A stretch of 64,000 nt of DNA. Origin: Apophysomyces variabilis. Taxonomy: Eukaryota > Mucoromycota > Mucoromycetes > Mucorales > Mucoraceae. The notes under the pieces were generated by a model. The model did no database searches, had not been told where the DNA came from, and saw only the letters and a list, made by a program, of their open reading frames with translations. The stretch's first letter is position 1. Every line of letters starts with the position of its first letter. Of the stretch, positions 23,657 through 35,500 are shown in pieces. The DNA lies in NCBI GenBank assembly GCA_002749535.1, contig MZZL01000405.1:310001-374000 (forward strand), written 5' to 3'. A program made the translations under genes and the position numbers.

Positions 23657-24475
23657 TCAAAGTTCTATCTCTTCGAGACATGCGTTAACCTCGTTGAGAT
23701 CAAACCATCTAGGATTGAAAGCACCGCCAACCCAATCAATCATATACTGATGTTCTTCGTCACGCGGGTTCTTGATAATCTTGAGGAAGCGTTCGTATCC
23801 TTCGATACTACCAACATCCTCTGGAGGACAGGCCATACGTCCGCTTACACACTTTGGGTGGCGTAGTTCTGGATCTGGTGGGAGAACTTTCTCGACCCTC
23901 ACAAGATGCTCCCAATTATCACCCATATCATACGTATAAAGGAAATGATCTGCTTCGCTCAGGGCTTCCATTAGCGTGGTTTTGCTTTGGTCCTTCGTGT
24001 CCAAGTCCGTCGGAAATTCTTCCCACACCTTACCATACGCGGTGTCTCCGAAATTGAACATATGCATATGTGAAAACTGCCACCCCATGATGTACTGTAT
24101 GGCAACATGCAGTTCTGAAAGTTTAATGGAGCCTGGCACCAAGAATCGTCGCCAGATTTGCGGTTTGGCGTATAACAAATCAACACGCAGCTTGTAGATG
24201 GGATCCTTTGATCTAACTTTAAGACGGTCTGCTTCGGCTGCTTCATCAATTTGGACACCAGGCTTCTCTTTGCTGTTTTCCTTTTTGATTCAGTTGTTCT
24301 CGGTTATCCATTTTTCTTTTCTCTTTTCTTACGCGACAGCCTTTTCCGCTGGTTTCTTTGCCGTAGTTTTCTCGGGTTTGCTTATTTTCTTTGGCGTTGT
24401 ATTTTTCACCGACTTAGTTGCTGCCTCCTCAATCGGGGATGGATCAGTTAACACCCAAACTCCACGGCGTGGCAT
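23657..24475 (-). CDS. pRiA4b ORF-3-like domain protein, copy A (intact)
   Basis: Contains the PRiA4_ORF3 domain (Pfam PF07929), found on bacterial plasmids and IS elements and widely spread in fungi; its biochemical role is unknown. Exon 1 starts MPRRGVWVLTDPSPIEEAAT and is Lys/Pro-rich. A short intron (donor GTAAGA) leads to DPIYKLRVDLLYAKPQIWRR, then FLVPGSIKLSELHVAIQYIM, FLYTYDMGDNWEHLVRVEK and SGRMACPPEDVGSIEGYE, ending EEIEL at a TGA at 23657-23659. The W-x-R-x-x-x-V-P-G, D-x-G-D-x-W and C-P-P-E-D-V-G motifs are the family signature. A diverged paralogue lies 1.1 kb upstream on the same strand. Confidence 0.8.
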
Positions 24476-25575
24476 CTTGGTTCAAGCAAGTGAAAGCGGT
24501 CCCTGTCTCGTTGCTTTTTTAAAGCATTACCAAAAGCGGTTTTTGACACAATCAGTGGCCAGCGGAGAAATTAAAAGAGGTGTTGCAGATAAAAGCGTCC
24601 CCTCAAGATACCCTTTCAAAGCTATACCGAAACTTATTGCTAATCGGGGATAGAATATTCCTTTCAATAAGCTTAAAGGACAAAAGCGAGTATCATAAGT
24701 TATATATATCAGATATGAACGACGCTCACTCTTGGGAAAGTGTTTGAAACAGTCTTCAAGATGTTGTGTAACTGAAATATGCAAGTTTGTATCTATCGTA
24801 ATCACAGCACAGGAGTTTCTGCTAAAGAGCATAATCAGTTCACGCCATAAGATATGCGAATATGTCATGCAATAAAATAGCGGACGATCGCAGTTTCCCT
24901 CGCGCGACCGTTGTTTCAGTGCAAAACCATGGATAGAAATCTCTCCATAGAGGTCTTGTTCTCACTATGGATAGTGTCACAATCGATAAGCCATTCGAAG
25001 TGACGGAACCAATCGAGGGGAGAGACTATAGGTGTCTTTATCTTTTTGCTATTCTCTTCTTCTCAATCCAGCTGAAGAGTTCCGGACCAAAAATAAAGGC
25101 TGGTGTAAGAAGACATCCATCGAAATCTGACGATAGCCTTGAGAATCGCATAGTCCAGTCAGTAAATATCATGAGGCGATCTTATTGTGAAGTATAGATT
25201 AGACACTCTCAGACCCTGTTCTGTCGATGCGAAAATAGAGAGCCGCTTCTTTGATTGCTTAATTTCATATAGCGATTTTCATATCCTCTTTAAATTTGAC
25301 GTATATTTAGGCGGAAAAAATAAAGCAGTTGACCTGGGTGATTCAGGTGATTGCAAACTTTGCTGGAGAGGTATAAGCTCTATCCACATTTACAATTTCA
25401 TTCTGTTACTATATGGACAAGAGCATCATGCTTCCTTAGTCATTGTTTAATAACTGAAAAATGAAAGACTGATAAGCGATAGTTAACGAGTAACGATTAA
25501 TGAGTACTGATTACTGATTGCTGCTGTACTAATTACTGCAATGTTTTAACATCATTCACAACCCGGGCAAAGCCC
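24476..25575. other. Spacer between the two pRiA4b-like copies
   Basis: No intact gene. A plus-strand frame at 24967-25197 may be a decayed relic (listed separately). Near 25465-25545 there is a run of short near-repeats of the kind TTAACGAG / TAACGATTAATGAG / TACTGATTACTGATTGC, of no known meaning. Confidence 0.45.
24967..25135 (+). pseudogene. Possible FAR1/MULE-type DNA-binding relic
   Basis: MDSVTIDKPFEVTEPIEGRD is followed in another frame by EEFRTKNKGWCKKTSIEI and then stops. The pairing resembles the start of FAR1-type zinc-binding domains of Mutator-like elements, in which a hydrophobic 'F.s.eEf...v..w' segment is common. No Cys/His set and no transposase core remain. This is a weak, memory-based resemblance. 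Confidence 0.18.
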
Positions 25576-26196
25576 CTATGAAGTTCTTCTCGGATTCTCT
25601 AAATCAATGCCTGAGAGTGTAGCGTTGGTTAGGTCCTTATCAAAAGCTTTGGGGTCGAAGCTACCGCCACACCATTCAAGCATAGATGCATGCTCTTTAT
25701 ATGAGGCATCATTCATAATCTCCAAAAAGCTTTCATATCCATAGTTGCCTCCAACATCCTCCGGAGGACATGCCATTCGATTGGTTATACATTGTACAGA
25801 GCGCAACGTTGGGTCTGATGGAAGCACCTTCTCAACTCTCACACAATGATGCCAATCGTCGCCGAAGTCGTAAGCGTATCTAAAAGACTTGAACGAGCCC
25901 AGTGCCTCGAACAAACGAGTTTGACTTTCATCCAGTTTTGGTTCATCGAATAGAAGGCGGTCGTCGGGACTGGGTTCACTGTAGATGGCATTTCCGAACT
26001 GGAAGTCATGGAGATGATATCCTTGCCAACCCATCGTTGCTATCAACACCTCACTTAGTGCTTTTAGCTTGATCCACCCAGGTACTAAGATTTGTCGCCA
26101 GATCGGAGGGCTCATTCCCATTAAATCAGTACGTAATTAATAAACTGGAGCACGAGAGTCAGGAGAAGATGTAGACGGCTCGCGTACTATTCCCAT
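25576..26196 (-). pseudogene. pRiA4b ORF-3-like domain protein, copy B, interrupted by stop
   Basis: A paralogue of the gene at 23657-24475. It reads PPIWRQILVPGWIKLKALSE, FRYAYDFGDDWHHCVRVEK and NRMACPPEDVGGNYGYESF, with all family motifs. From the upstream ATG (26196) the frame runs 19 codons to a TAA at 26137-26139, exactly where copy A has Lys in IYKLRVDLL (here VY-stop-LRTDL). No splice site nearby removes it. A shorter product could begin at Met 26121 (MGMSPPIWRQ), keeping the domain but losing its N-terminal extension. The Lys-rich first exon of copy A is missing. Copy B lies 143 bases from the DBP10 start, in divergent orientation. Either a recent pseudogene or an N-terminally shortened gene. 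Confidence 0.65.
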
Positions 26197-26339
26197 GGTT
26201 TGGTTATTCAACTGTTCAAAGCGATCTTTTAGATCTTTTCAGCTGCGCATAACGAGCCCCTTTCTATTCTGGGTTTGGCTAAGCCACTGAGGTCTTTAAG
26301 AAATTTGGCAGAACGCTTGACGATCGGTTTCAAGCGATC

Positions 26340-29300
26340 ATGGCAGCTAAGAAATCGGTAACCTCTACTAAGGTTGCCAATAAGCAGGCCAACAAGGCCA
26401 GTAAAGCAAAGGTCAATAAAGCCAAAGCTCGAAAATTAACCGTGAAACCGGCAAAGCCTGAAGCTGCCCAACCGAAACCGGAATTATCGAAAACGAAATT
26501 GAAGAAGAAAGAATATCAGAAAAAGAAGTACAACAAAGCCAAAAAAGAAGAAGAGGAGGATTCAGATTTTGAGATCGTCCCGGCAGCTACTGGACCACAG
26601 CAAACCTTCTCTGATTCGGACGACGACGATGACAACGATTCAGATCTGCAAACTGACATGTTCAGTTCGTTCAAATCGAGACCACAAGCTCTCCCTTCAG
26701 CAACAACAACCTCCGCTAAGCAAACGGCACCAATTAGCATGAATGATAGCGAGGATGATCTGGAGCAAGAAGAACGATTTATAGCTCACGAAAATATGGC
26801 TGCCAACCGAAAGCATAAGAAGTCTGGAGGTTTCCAATCGATGGGTAAGTTAGGTGTCTTCTATGAATATTTCGATCGAACCGTTTGCTAGGTCTCAGCC
26901 AACCTGTGTTCAAGGCTATTATACACAAGGGATTCAAGGTGCCAACGCCTATTCAACGTAAATGTATTCCTCTTGTCATGGATGGTCAGGACGTGGTGGG
27001 CATGGCTCGCACGGGTTCGGGAAAAACGGCAGCATTCTTGATTCCAATGCTTGAAAAACTGAAGACGCACTCGGCTAAAGTTGGCGCTCGTGCTTTGATC
27101 CTGTCACCTTCGCGTGAATTGGCATTACAAACACAGAAAGTATGCAAAGAATTAGGAAAATACACCGATCTACGTAGCTGTGTGCTTGTTGGTGGTGACA
27201 ACTTGGATGATCAATTTAGCATGATTGCAAACAACCCGGATATTCTGATTGCAACCCCTGGTCGATTGCTTCATTTGGCTGTCGAAATGGACCTTGATTT
27301 GCGAACGGTTGAATATGTTGTCTTTGATGAAGCAGATCGTCTATTTGAAATGGGTTTCGCAGTTCAGTTGCATGAGATTTTGTCAAGATTACCACCCAAC
27401 CGTCAAACTTTACTGTTCTCTGCTACATTGCCAAAAATGCTCGTCGACTTCGCCAAAGCCGGTTTGCAAGAGCCAACCTTGGTTCGTTTGGACGTGGATA
27501 CAAAGATTAGCAAAGACTTAGAGGTAAAGTACTCCACTACATTGAACATCATTATATTCACATAATTATACATAGATGGCGTTTTTCTCTATCAAAGAAA
27601 TAGAAAGGGAGGCTGCACTTTTGTACCTGCTGCGAAACGTCATCAAGCTCCCAAAGACAACATCGAACAAAGAGGATCATCCAAAAGACAAAAAAAGTAA
27701 AAAGAAGCAGACGGCAACAGAGGAGGATCGTCAAACTATTCTTTTTGCCGCCACCAAACACCACGTAGAATACCTTGCCAACCTTTTGATAATGGCCGGT
27801 TATCAGGTTTCGTACGTATATGGCTCTCTTGATCAAACAGCGCGAAATATCCAGATCAATCGCTTCAGAACAGGTCGAACCAACTTGTTAGTTGTCACAG
27901 ATGTCGCTGCACGTGGTATTGATATTCCCATTTTGGAGAACGTCATCAACTACGATTTATGCGGATCTTCAAAAGTATTCGTGCATCGTGTTGGTCGTGC
28001 TGCCCGTGCCGGAAGACGTGGTTGGGCATATTCACTTGTAACTGCGGAAGAACTTCCATACGTGGTTGACCTCGAGTTGTTCTTAACCCGTCCATTGGTT
28101 GTTGGATGCAACGAGAAAGAGGAATTGGATTATACTAGCGAACTCGTTGTTGGGGCTATGCCTAAAGATTCTCTGATCGATGATATGTCTTGGATTCAAC
28201 AAAAGGTAGAGGAAGACGCCAGTTTGGAAGGCCTTCAGAAGACAGCTACGAACGCATATAAACTATACAATCGCACAAAGCCTCGTGCAGCCCCAGAAAG
28301 TTACACGCGCTCCAAGTCTATTGTGAAGAAATCGTCGTGGAACGACCTGCATCCCCTACTAAGTACGTGGTTAATATACGGTTGTCTTACATATGCTTAA
28401 TATTGTGATTCATTTTCTAGTTAACGATGAAACCAAAAACAGTAGTGAACAACAACGACTGGAGCTTATCAATAAAATATCAGGTTTCAGACCTTCAGAG
28501 GTGAGAGATAAAAGGATTAGATCAGTAAGAAAGCTTAATCGAAGTTAATGATGTCCTTGTTAGACCATCTTTGAGATTGGACAGCGTGGTGTGAAGGGAG
28601 CCAATGCTGCTACAATGATTATGAGACAACGTCGACAGACTGTTGGCAGCGTGATCAGTGCTGTCAGATCGCAAGCAGCCGCTGCAGTGGAAAAGAAAGA
28701 GTCAAACAATGATATCACGGAGGATACAAAGACCACCGATCTGGGTGAGGATGTTGGGGAGGAAGAGCTTGCAAAGACGTTTAAGATCGCATCATCAAAA
28801 GAATCTACAAAGAGTAAGTGTTCTGCCTTGAACGTGACCTTGAACTAAGACGCAAAATCTGCAGATAAAACGAGCAGTTATCGTGATGAAGAATTCTATC
28901 TTTCCTACACACAAAAAGATGCCAATACGGAACGTGGGTACTCCATGACAAACACCGGTAATTTCATGGAGCAAGCACAAAAAGCTCAGCTTGATCTGAT
29001 CGGTGACGACAATGAAACCATGCAGCAAAAGAAGAATCAATTGCGATGGGATTCCAAAAAGAAGAAGTTCGTCAAGGGTTTGGGCATTGGTGCGGATAAC
29101 AAGAAGATGATCCGAACCGAGAGCGGTGCATTAATTTCGGCATCGTTCAAAAGCGGTCGATTTGATGAATGGAGTAAGAAAACACATATCAGACTTCCTC
29201 GTACTGGTGAGCAAGAGTTATCATCCGCAAACAGTAGACAACAGAAACGGTTCCGACATAATCGTCAGGACTCAGGCAAACCTCTTGACCCACTTTCTTA

Positions 29301-29529
29301 TGACTATGAGAAGAAGCTGAAGAAGCGAAACAGCGAAGAAGCCAATCTTGATACCAGTGTCAGTGTGAATCGAAAGAAGCAGAAAGCCATGGGCCAGAAG
29401 CGTGTGGGTGACCGTAATGCGAAGAGCGAGCTAAAGAACGCAAGTCAAATTCGTAAGACGCGTATACAGAAAGAGAAGCGAAAGGAGAAGACTGGCAGAG
29501 GACCGAAAAGGGGCAAAGGCAGGCGATAG
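26340..29529 (+). CDS. DBP10: ATP-dependent RNA helicase Dbp10 (DDX54)
   Basis: A DEAD-box helicase for 60S ribosome assembly in the nucleolus. The N-terminus is Lys-rich with an acidic stretch. Helicase motifs follow in order: [14 protein letters not shown] (Q motif), ARTGSGKT (Walker A), [32 protein letters not shown] (DEAD) and LLFSATLP. The second RecA domain has [28 protein letters not shown] and [19 protein letters not shown]. Ala replaces the usual Thr in HRVGRTAR. The DBP10-specific C-terminus includes [36 protein letters not shown] and [14 protein letters not shown], with a basic end. About seven exons; the intron before [11 protein letters not shown] splits the two RecA lobes. Confidence 0.93.
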
Positions 29530-31368
29530 AAAGTTGTACAGTTCATTATGTATTTTTAGATCCATCGTTTAACGAAACACTTATTTACACACAGCATTGA
29601 ATCCCGCAAAGGACTAAGACGTGTTATCTCGTGCTGATATTCTGGATCCGATTCTATCGGTTTTAAAGATCGTTGACAACACCAAAAGTAGTGTTCCCTT
29701 GAGCAAAACCTGAACTCAGTTTGAAACCATCAGTGTCCATTACCCTATTATAACTTGAAAATGAGACGAACTAAAAGAGTGATATGGAACACCATGATCT
29801 TGCTTTCTAAGGCAATTTGGGGTTTTTGTTAGACAAATCGAGAAAGCGATCAGTAGACCCGCTTAGCAAATCATGCCAATATGCCCTTTCATTTGTAGCC
29901 TTCGGTTTGAAAGCTCATCCAAAAAGCATGGCACTCGAATATCTCTTTTGTACGGATGCGGCTCCAGTGAAGGATAGTCCTACCATTGATCTATTTTACT
30001 TGTTAGTCCTGCAGAATGCGAAATAGCGGACCATTGTGGTAAGCTGTTCATCGCTTGGCAAAGGAATTCAGGTATGCATTATGTTTTCGTAGGACATATC
30101 TTCCACTAACAAAATTATTCCTTGTTTTGGAATGACCCAACCCTTCTGAAATCCTACCTTATCTTAGGAGCACCCGTTCTTAATTCGATCAAGAGCCTGG
30201 ATTTGTATTCCGCAAGTTGCTCGCGAAATATTATTTCACCGATTTACTGGATCGTTTTGTCAACTCGGAGACCCCGCTGCGATGATTTCGTGCCACAGAG
30301 CGAATTGCAGACATTAATCCTTTGGCCGTAGATTCAGAGCTCCACAATGGTTTTCTGGCGGCTGAAAGCACCTTCACTCTCGAGTACATGAAGGCAAAAA
30401 GGTTATGGCAGCCCTTACAGCCAACGTAGATCCACTTGCTCGATTGAATGTACTCCAGTCGCGCGGGAACGCGATCATCTGCGGACCATACAAACAAAGC
30501 GCACGCTGCGTCTACAGTTATTCCAATTATTGCTAACGCGTTGGCGGGATCGTCCGCTCGCACCAGTAATCCCATGTCACAGATACATCCCTTGAAGTAG
30601 CAGTAATAGTGTAAACAGTTATCAAAACATTTTTAAGTAAAAATTAACCGCGGAGAAGGAAGAGGTTTTTATTGCTCAATTGTTGCTACTGCTTGGTCAT
30701 ATCTATATTTCGCTTATCTTTCCGTATTGATCTGTTTTCACAAAACATCCATGTCGAATTTACCATGAAACAATTTTATAATATGCCGCGTCTGCGACAT
30801 TCGTTAAAATCGGTATGATGACCCGCAATTTGAAAGTAATGGGTGCCTTAAACACTGTGGTACTCCCTTAAACCCTTTACCCTTTGTCTCATGTGGGAGA
30901 AAGGGGAAACGTGAAAGGGTTACGGCTGTATATCCCTGGACTCCTAAAACACGTACCTCCGCGAAATAGAAGGAATACATTCTCTTAACAAGTCTAGCTG
31001 AACCAGGATCCCTTTCCCGGTAACGTTTTCCCCGACTTTTTTTTTTTGGACAACCGGGGAATGAACTGAGTGCGACTAAGTAACATATTCCAACTATAAA
31101 ATATCCACAAACACCGTAAAATCATGACTTAAACCATAAGCCAAGGTGTCTGCAGGGCGACGTTTAATATATCGTGTCAAAACGGATGGGGTTGTCAAAC
31201 GTCATTTCTGCTGCCTCGGTTGACTCGTGGGTATCTGTAACCCCGAACGTGGGACCAACGTCGGTTTAAAACGGCGACCGTTACATCATCATCATCGCCT
31301 GCTTGTAACGGTCATCTACTTCTCTTACAGGTTTCTAACTTTTCTCTCATCTTCTTACTGAACACATC
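29530..31368. other. Long spacer between DBP10 and profilin, with coding-like debris
   Basis: No intact gene. Between about 30230 and 30580 both strands show open but disrupted frames; on the plus strand, FTDLLDRFVNSETPLR and ELHNGFLAAESTFTLEYMKA are split by stops and frame changes, suggesting a decayed gene or element of unknown kind. An imperfect inverted repeat occurs at about 30869-30922. The region before 31369 is presumably the profilin promoter. Confidence 0.4.
30869..30922. repeat. Imperfect inverted repeat
   Basis: AAACCCTTTACCC on the left pairs imperfectly with GTGAAAGGGTT on the right around a loop containing TCTCATGTGGGAGA. It could be a small hairpin or miniature element; no target duplication was recognised. 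Confidence 0.4.
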
Positions 31369-31968
31369 ATGTCTTGGCAATCTTACGTTGATAACAACCT
31401 TGTGGGAACTGGCCACGTTTCTAAGGCTGCCATCTGTGGTGCTGCCGGCGGTGTCTGGGCCTCTTCCCCTGGCTTTACGGTACGCGCTTAGCATTGACTT
31501 TCATCTCGGAGCAATTTGTTCAGATGAGACAGCTAACGTATTCTTTTCTTCTTGTTGGCCATATTAGATCCAACCTGCCGAGTTGCAAGAGATTATCAAC
31601 GGTTATAGCAACAAAGATGCCATTCAAGCCAATGGCATCCATATTAACGGCGTCAAGTATTTCACTTTGCAGGCAGACGAGCGTTCGATTTATGGCAAGA
31701 AGGTAAACGACCGCTAAGTCTAGTTTAGTATTCCAGGTAAACTTACGAGGGAAAAATCATGTATTATCATGATAGAGCGCCGATGGCGTTTGCATTGTGA
31801 AGACCGGACAGGCTATTCTTATCGGTCTGTATACCGAAGGTATGCAAGCCGGAAACTGTACCAAGGTTGTCGAAAGCCTGGCCGACTATTTGATTTCCAC
31901 TGGTTATGTAAGTTATACCTATTTTGCAGCCCAACCTCCAAGTCGTCTAACTTACCTTCGCATAGTAA
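31369..31968 (+). CDS. PFY1: Profilin
   Basis: Profilin binds actin monomers and poly-proline tracts of formins. Exon 1 (31369-31479) encodes MSWQSYVDNNLVGTGHVSK and ends PGFT; exon 2 (31568-31702) encodes IQPAELQEIINGY through RSIYGKK; exon 3 (31776-31907) starts SADGVCIVKTGQAILIG and ends LADYLISTGY. These sum to exactly 126 residues, the usual profilin length. A GTAAGT donor follows the last Tyr, and the acceptor CGCATAG at 31959-31965 is directly followed by TAA. The terminal coding exon thus appears to contain only the stop codon. An alternative acceptor at TTTTGCAG would add PNLQVV; retaining the intron would add about 28 residues. The 126-residue form is preferred on family length. Confidence 0.92.
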
Positions 31969-32545
31969 AAGAAGCAATTTCTTGTTAATCACACACAAAT
32001 AAAAATTCCAGCCAAAAAATATATTCCCCTTATGACACAGCGATAGACTTGGTTATGCACGTTGAAGTGAATGTGAAGTGTGGGGTGGGGTTCACAGAGT
32101 GGAAACTACCGCAATTCCTTTGTAATTTTGACTGAAAAAAACAGACCCTCGATGCCCGACTCATACGAAGACTATTGCTAGTCGACGCTATCATGTCCAC
32201 CATTCTGTATGCTAAACAGCGTTGGGTACAAACAACCAGAGGTTCTATTTTATGACCTATGATCACTGCTTTGTACCATATGATAACAGAGATGCCCGAG
32301 TGGTATCGGTAGAAATAGTACTGTGGCTTCCGCAAACCGGACTAAATTTTCTCTACATAGGCAAGGCAAAGTAGAAAGCTTCCATTCCGGATTTTCACCC
32401 GAGGGAGATATTTCTAGGCACTAGTTAACTTAGAAGGCTATGCACTTTGTACAGAGCTATAAAACCAAGAGTGCCCTCGACTTTAATTTCATGAGTTATA
32501 GTTAGAGATTGGGTTTCCGCGTTGCATCAGATGGTTTGGATAGTT
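31969..32545. other. Intergenic between profilin and the MACPF-like gene
   Basis: Convergent 3' ends. The open frame at 32030-32335 has no recognisable product. No gene is supported. Confidence 0.5.
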
Positions 32546-35500
32546 TTAATAAATGGAATCAACTTGAGAAATTCTGTCTGCAAGGGACTGTATCGGTACT
32601 GTCGGTGATTTCTTTGGTGGTTTGTTACTGATTTCGCAACGTTTCGCATTCGTTCTCGTGCATTCCGGATCTACCATAGTACCCTTTAACGTGGAATAAA
32701 TTTTCTGAAGTTGTTTCAACGGATGCTGCACCGACTGTTTGGTTAAACCAGCTATTGAAAATATCTCTGCTATTCTCCCTTCACTTATAGCATTTCTCTG
32801 CTTTTCCTCCAGTAGTTCGTAAGTAGGTCTAATTTGTCCGAATTGTATGATTTTCGGGTTATATTGGATGCTTTGCATCCATTGCTCTAAGCTTAGTTTC
32901 GATTCTAACAAGGAAACGTCGCCTCCTGTTGACAAAAGAATCCGAACTGTTATTTAATCACTCCACAAAAGCTCACGGTCGACTTACCAACAGCTTCATA
33001 TATTCTTTTCTGTTTTACCGCTATCTTAAAAGTTTGGATCGTTTCTTCAGTACTCCATTTGACGTGATGCTGGCCAGTAAAGCAATCTTTGTTTGATGCA
33101 TCATCACATTCAACTGATATTCTGCCACCTAAGCCAATCAAAGTGACACAACCAGTAAGCAAAATAGAAATATAAGGAAAAAGCGGATTGAACTGACCAA
33201 GTAAGAGCTCAGAAGGACAGAAATGACCAAATCTGTGGAAAACCTTGCTCAGCTTATCTTTTGTGGTGCATTCCTCGGTAGACAGCAAAGCTACTGCAAT
33301 TTCCTCCTCGAATTTTGAGCTTGCTTTAGTATCTTTATCAAGGCGAAGCTAACAGATACATCCCATTGTTAGTAATGAATATACTCAAACACTTTCGTAT
33401 AACTTTGCCACCTTCCCCACATTGTTTGAGAAATAGAAGCAACCAAGAAACCAGGTCTTGTACAATAGTATACGTTACCTTCCATAATATGACGTACAAA
33501 GTCATCAATTTCTTCGACAAACCACCCTTTGAAGAAGGCTTACTGTGTTCGTTGAATAGCTTGTACTTTCTTTGGAATTCATCGTCAAATAATTGATAGT
33601 TGTGAATGTTATTTCGAGAAATGGAGATTTTATCGGTCTGACGTAGAGATAAATCATCTGTGCGTTCAAGGTGTTGTGATATGTACTCTTTGACACTAGT
33701 TGTGTCATTCTCTTTAGTTTCCTTTATAGCGACGGGATCTTCGGTTGAGAAAGTTCCGTCTTTCAAGATTCCTCTGTTCCAGTGACCAGATATTAAGCTT
33801 GCTACATCTGCTAAGGACGGATAAACAGGCCGCATCATGGACGAGTTAATTTTCCATGCGAGGCTCGAGTCTTCATCGGACGATGGGCATTTTACAGTAA
33901 TAGAAGTTACAATAGCTCTTGCCACTTCAGATTTGGAGAAGACAGGAGGGTCATAGCTTGTAAAATCGATCCGTGTCCCAATAACCAAATACGCGTCTTG
34001 CTTGGCACCATTGATGGAATACGTCGTTTGCAGCTTTATCAAATCACCGTTTCGTACATAGCCGCTGCAGTACGTTTTATCCACGCCAAGCCATTGACGT
34101 TGTGGCAATATCGTCCTGGTAAAATGTCAGAAAATAAGTTTTAAAAAAATTACACCTCGCTTACCATTGCTGCACATGATCTGAGGACTTCTTATGAACC
34201 TTGACAGGAATTTTGCCTTTTACGTTTTCCACGCCTGTGCCTGGCATAAGATTTGGTATTGAAACAAATTCCCCAGTTTCATCCATAGGCAACATGCAAC
34301 TGTGCAGTTGTGCTACTTTAACGTAAACTTTATCGCCATATTTTACGCGACGGAAAACATGGTTGTCTGTATCTGGAACAAGTGCAAGAAAAGCAGGTTC
34401 TAATCTATCACTGTATGGGTCTTGTTGTATTTCTCTCGAAGCCATAGAGCACAAGCACTTGACTGTCTCAGGAATTGCTTAGATTGATACCTTCTTCAGC
34501 TCCCATTTTCTGCAGCACTTACCGCTCTCCCTCTTCCTCCATGTGCTATGTAAACTTAAATAGTGTTTCTGATTAATCAAGGTTGTTGTATCAGGCTGCG
34601 ATAAATCAAGCCAACTGTTCTCCGAAGCAGAAAAGTTCTCATTTGTCGAGTGGATACTGATTGGTTGACCATAGTAGATATAGTAATCATCGTGCAGTGT
34701 TACGTTCTTGTACACTTCTTTTACTTGGTTCTGCTGCTGTTCATCTAAAAGGGTGTATATCGGTTGTAGGTCAGCCAATCCGATGACAGCAGGCTTGTTT
34801 CTAATAGTTTCTTTCCAATCCTGCATATCGTGCGAGAAGAGCATCCAAGCGTCACCACCTGCATATGATGATTCAAGCCTGTTACTTCAGAATGGCGTAG
34901 TTCGTCAAATTACCTGTTACATGCAAATAATCACCGTGCTCAACAGGCGCGTTTTCTACGGGAAAGATCGTTCTTCCACCTGTTCAGTTTTAGCTTGTAA
35001 ATAACATAAACTTTTTCGGCATTAATGATTTCATACCAAATGCAAATCGCAACGGATAGTAATAACCGAATCTCGCAAACACTCGCTGTAGTGCATCATA
35101 CCTCTCATCATTTGTCTCCATTCCTAAGGCCTCCGTGACAACTCTGGCGAAGCTCTCGGTCGTTTTAATATCTTCCCGCCGTATGGTTAGCTTCACTCCC
35201 AATCCAGTAAATGATCAGTTTCGAACCTTCTGCAAATTTTGGTAACCAACCTCTCCACAGTGAATATACAAGACGGAATAACGCCCTTTTTCACCGTGAC
35301 TCTCCAAGCTTGCTCTTCGGATACTGCAGCTAACTGCTGCTGCTGTATGGAATTCAAATGTACCCTCTATTTTGTCACCAAAGCCCTCGGGAAGAGATGC
35401 TCTCTTTTCCACTTCGTTTATCCCGCAGCAAAACTCACGAGAATACTCAGTGAGTTGGCTGTGCGAGGGGTGCACTTGCTTTAGCTCAGAGATAACAGGA

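Noticed and set aside
24198..24653. 151-codon plus-strand hydrophobic frame
   Set aside because: Antisense to the Lys-rich first exon of the pRiA4b-like copy A; Phe richness is the complement of Lys codons.
31797..31988. 63-codon plus-strand frame extending profilin past TGY
   Set aside because: It is profilin exon 3 read through the last intron; the spliced 126-residue form matches family length.
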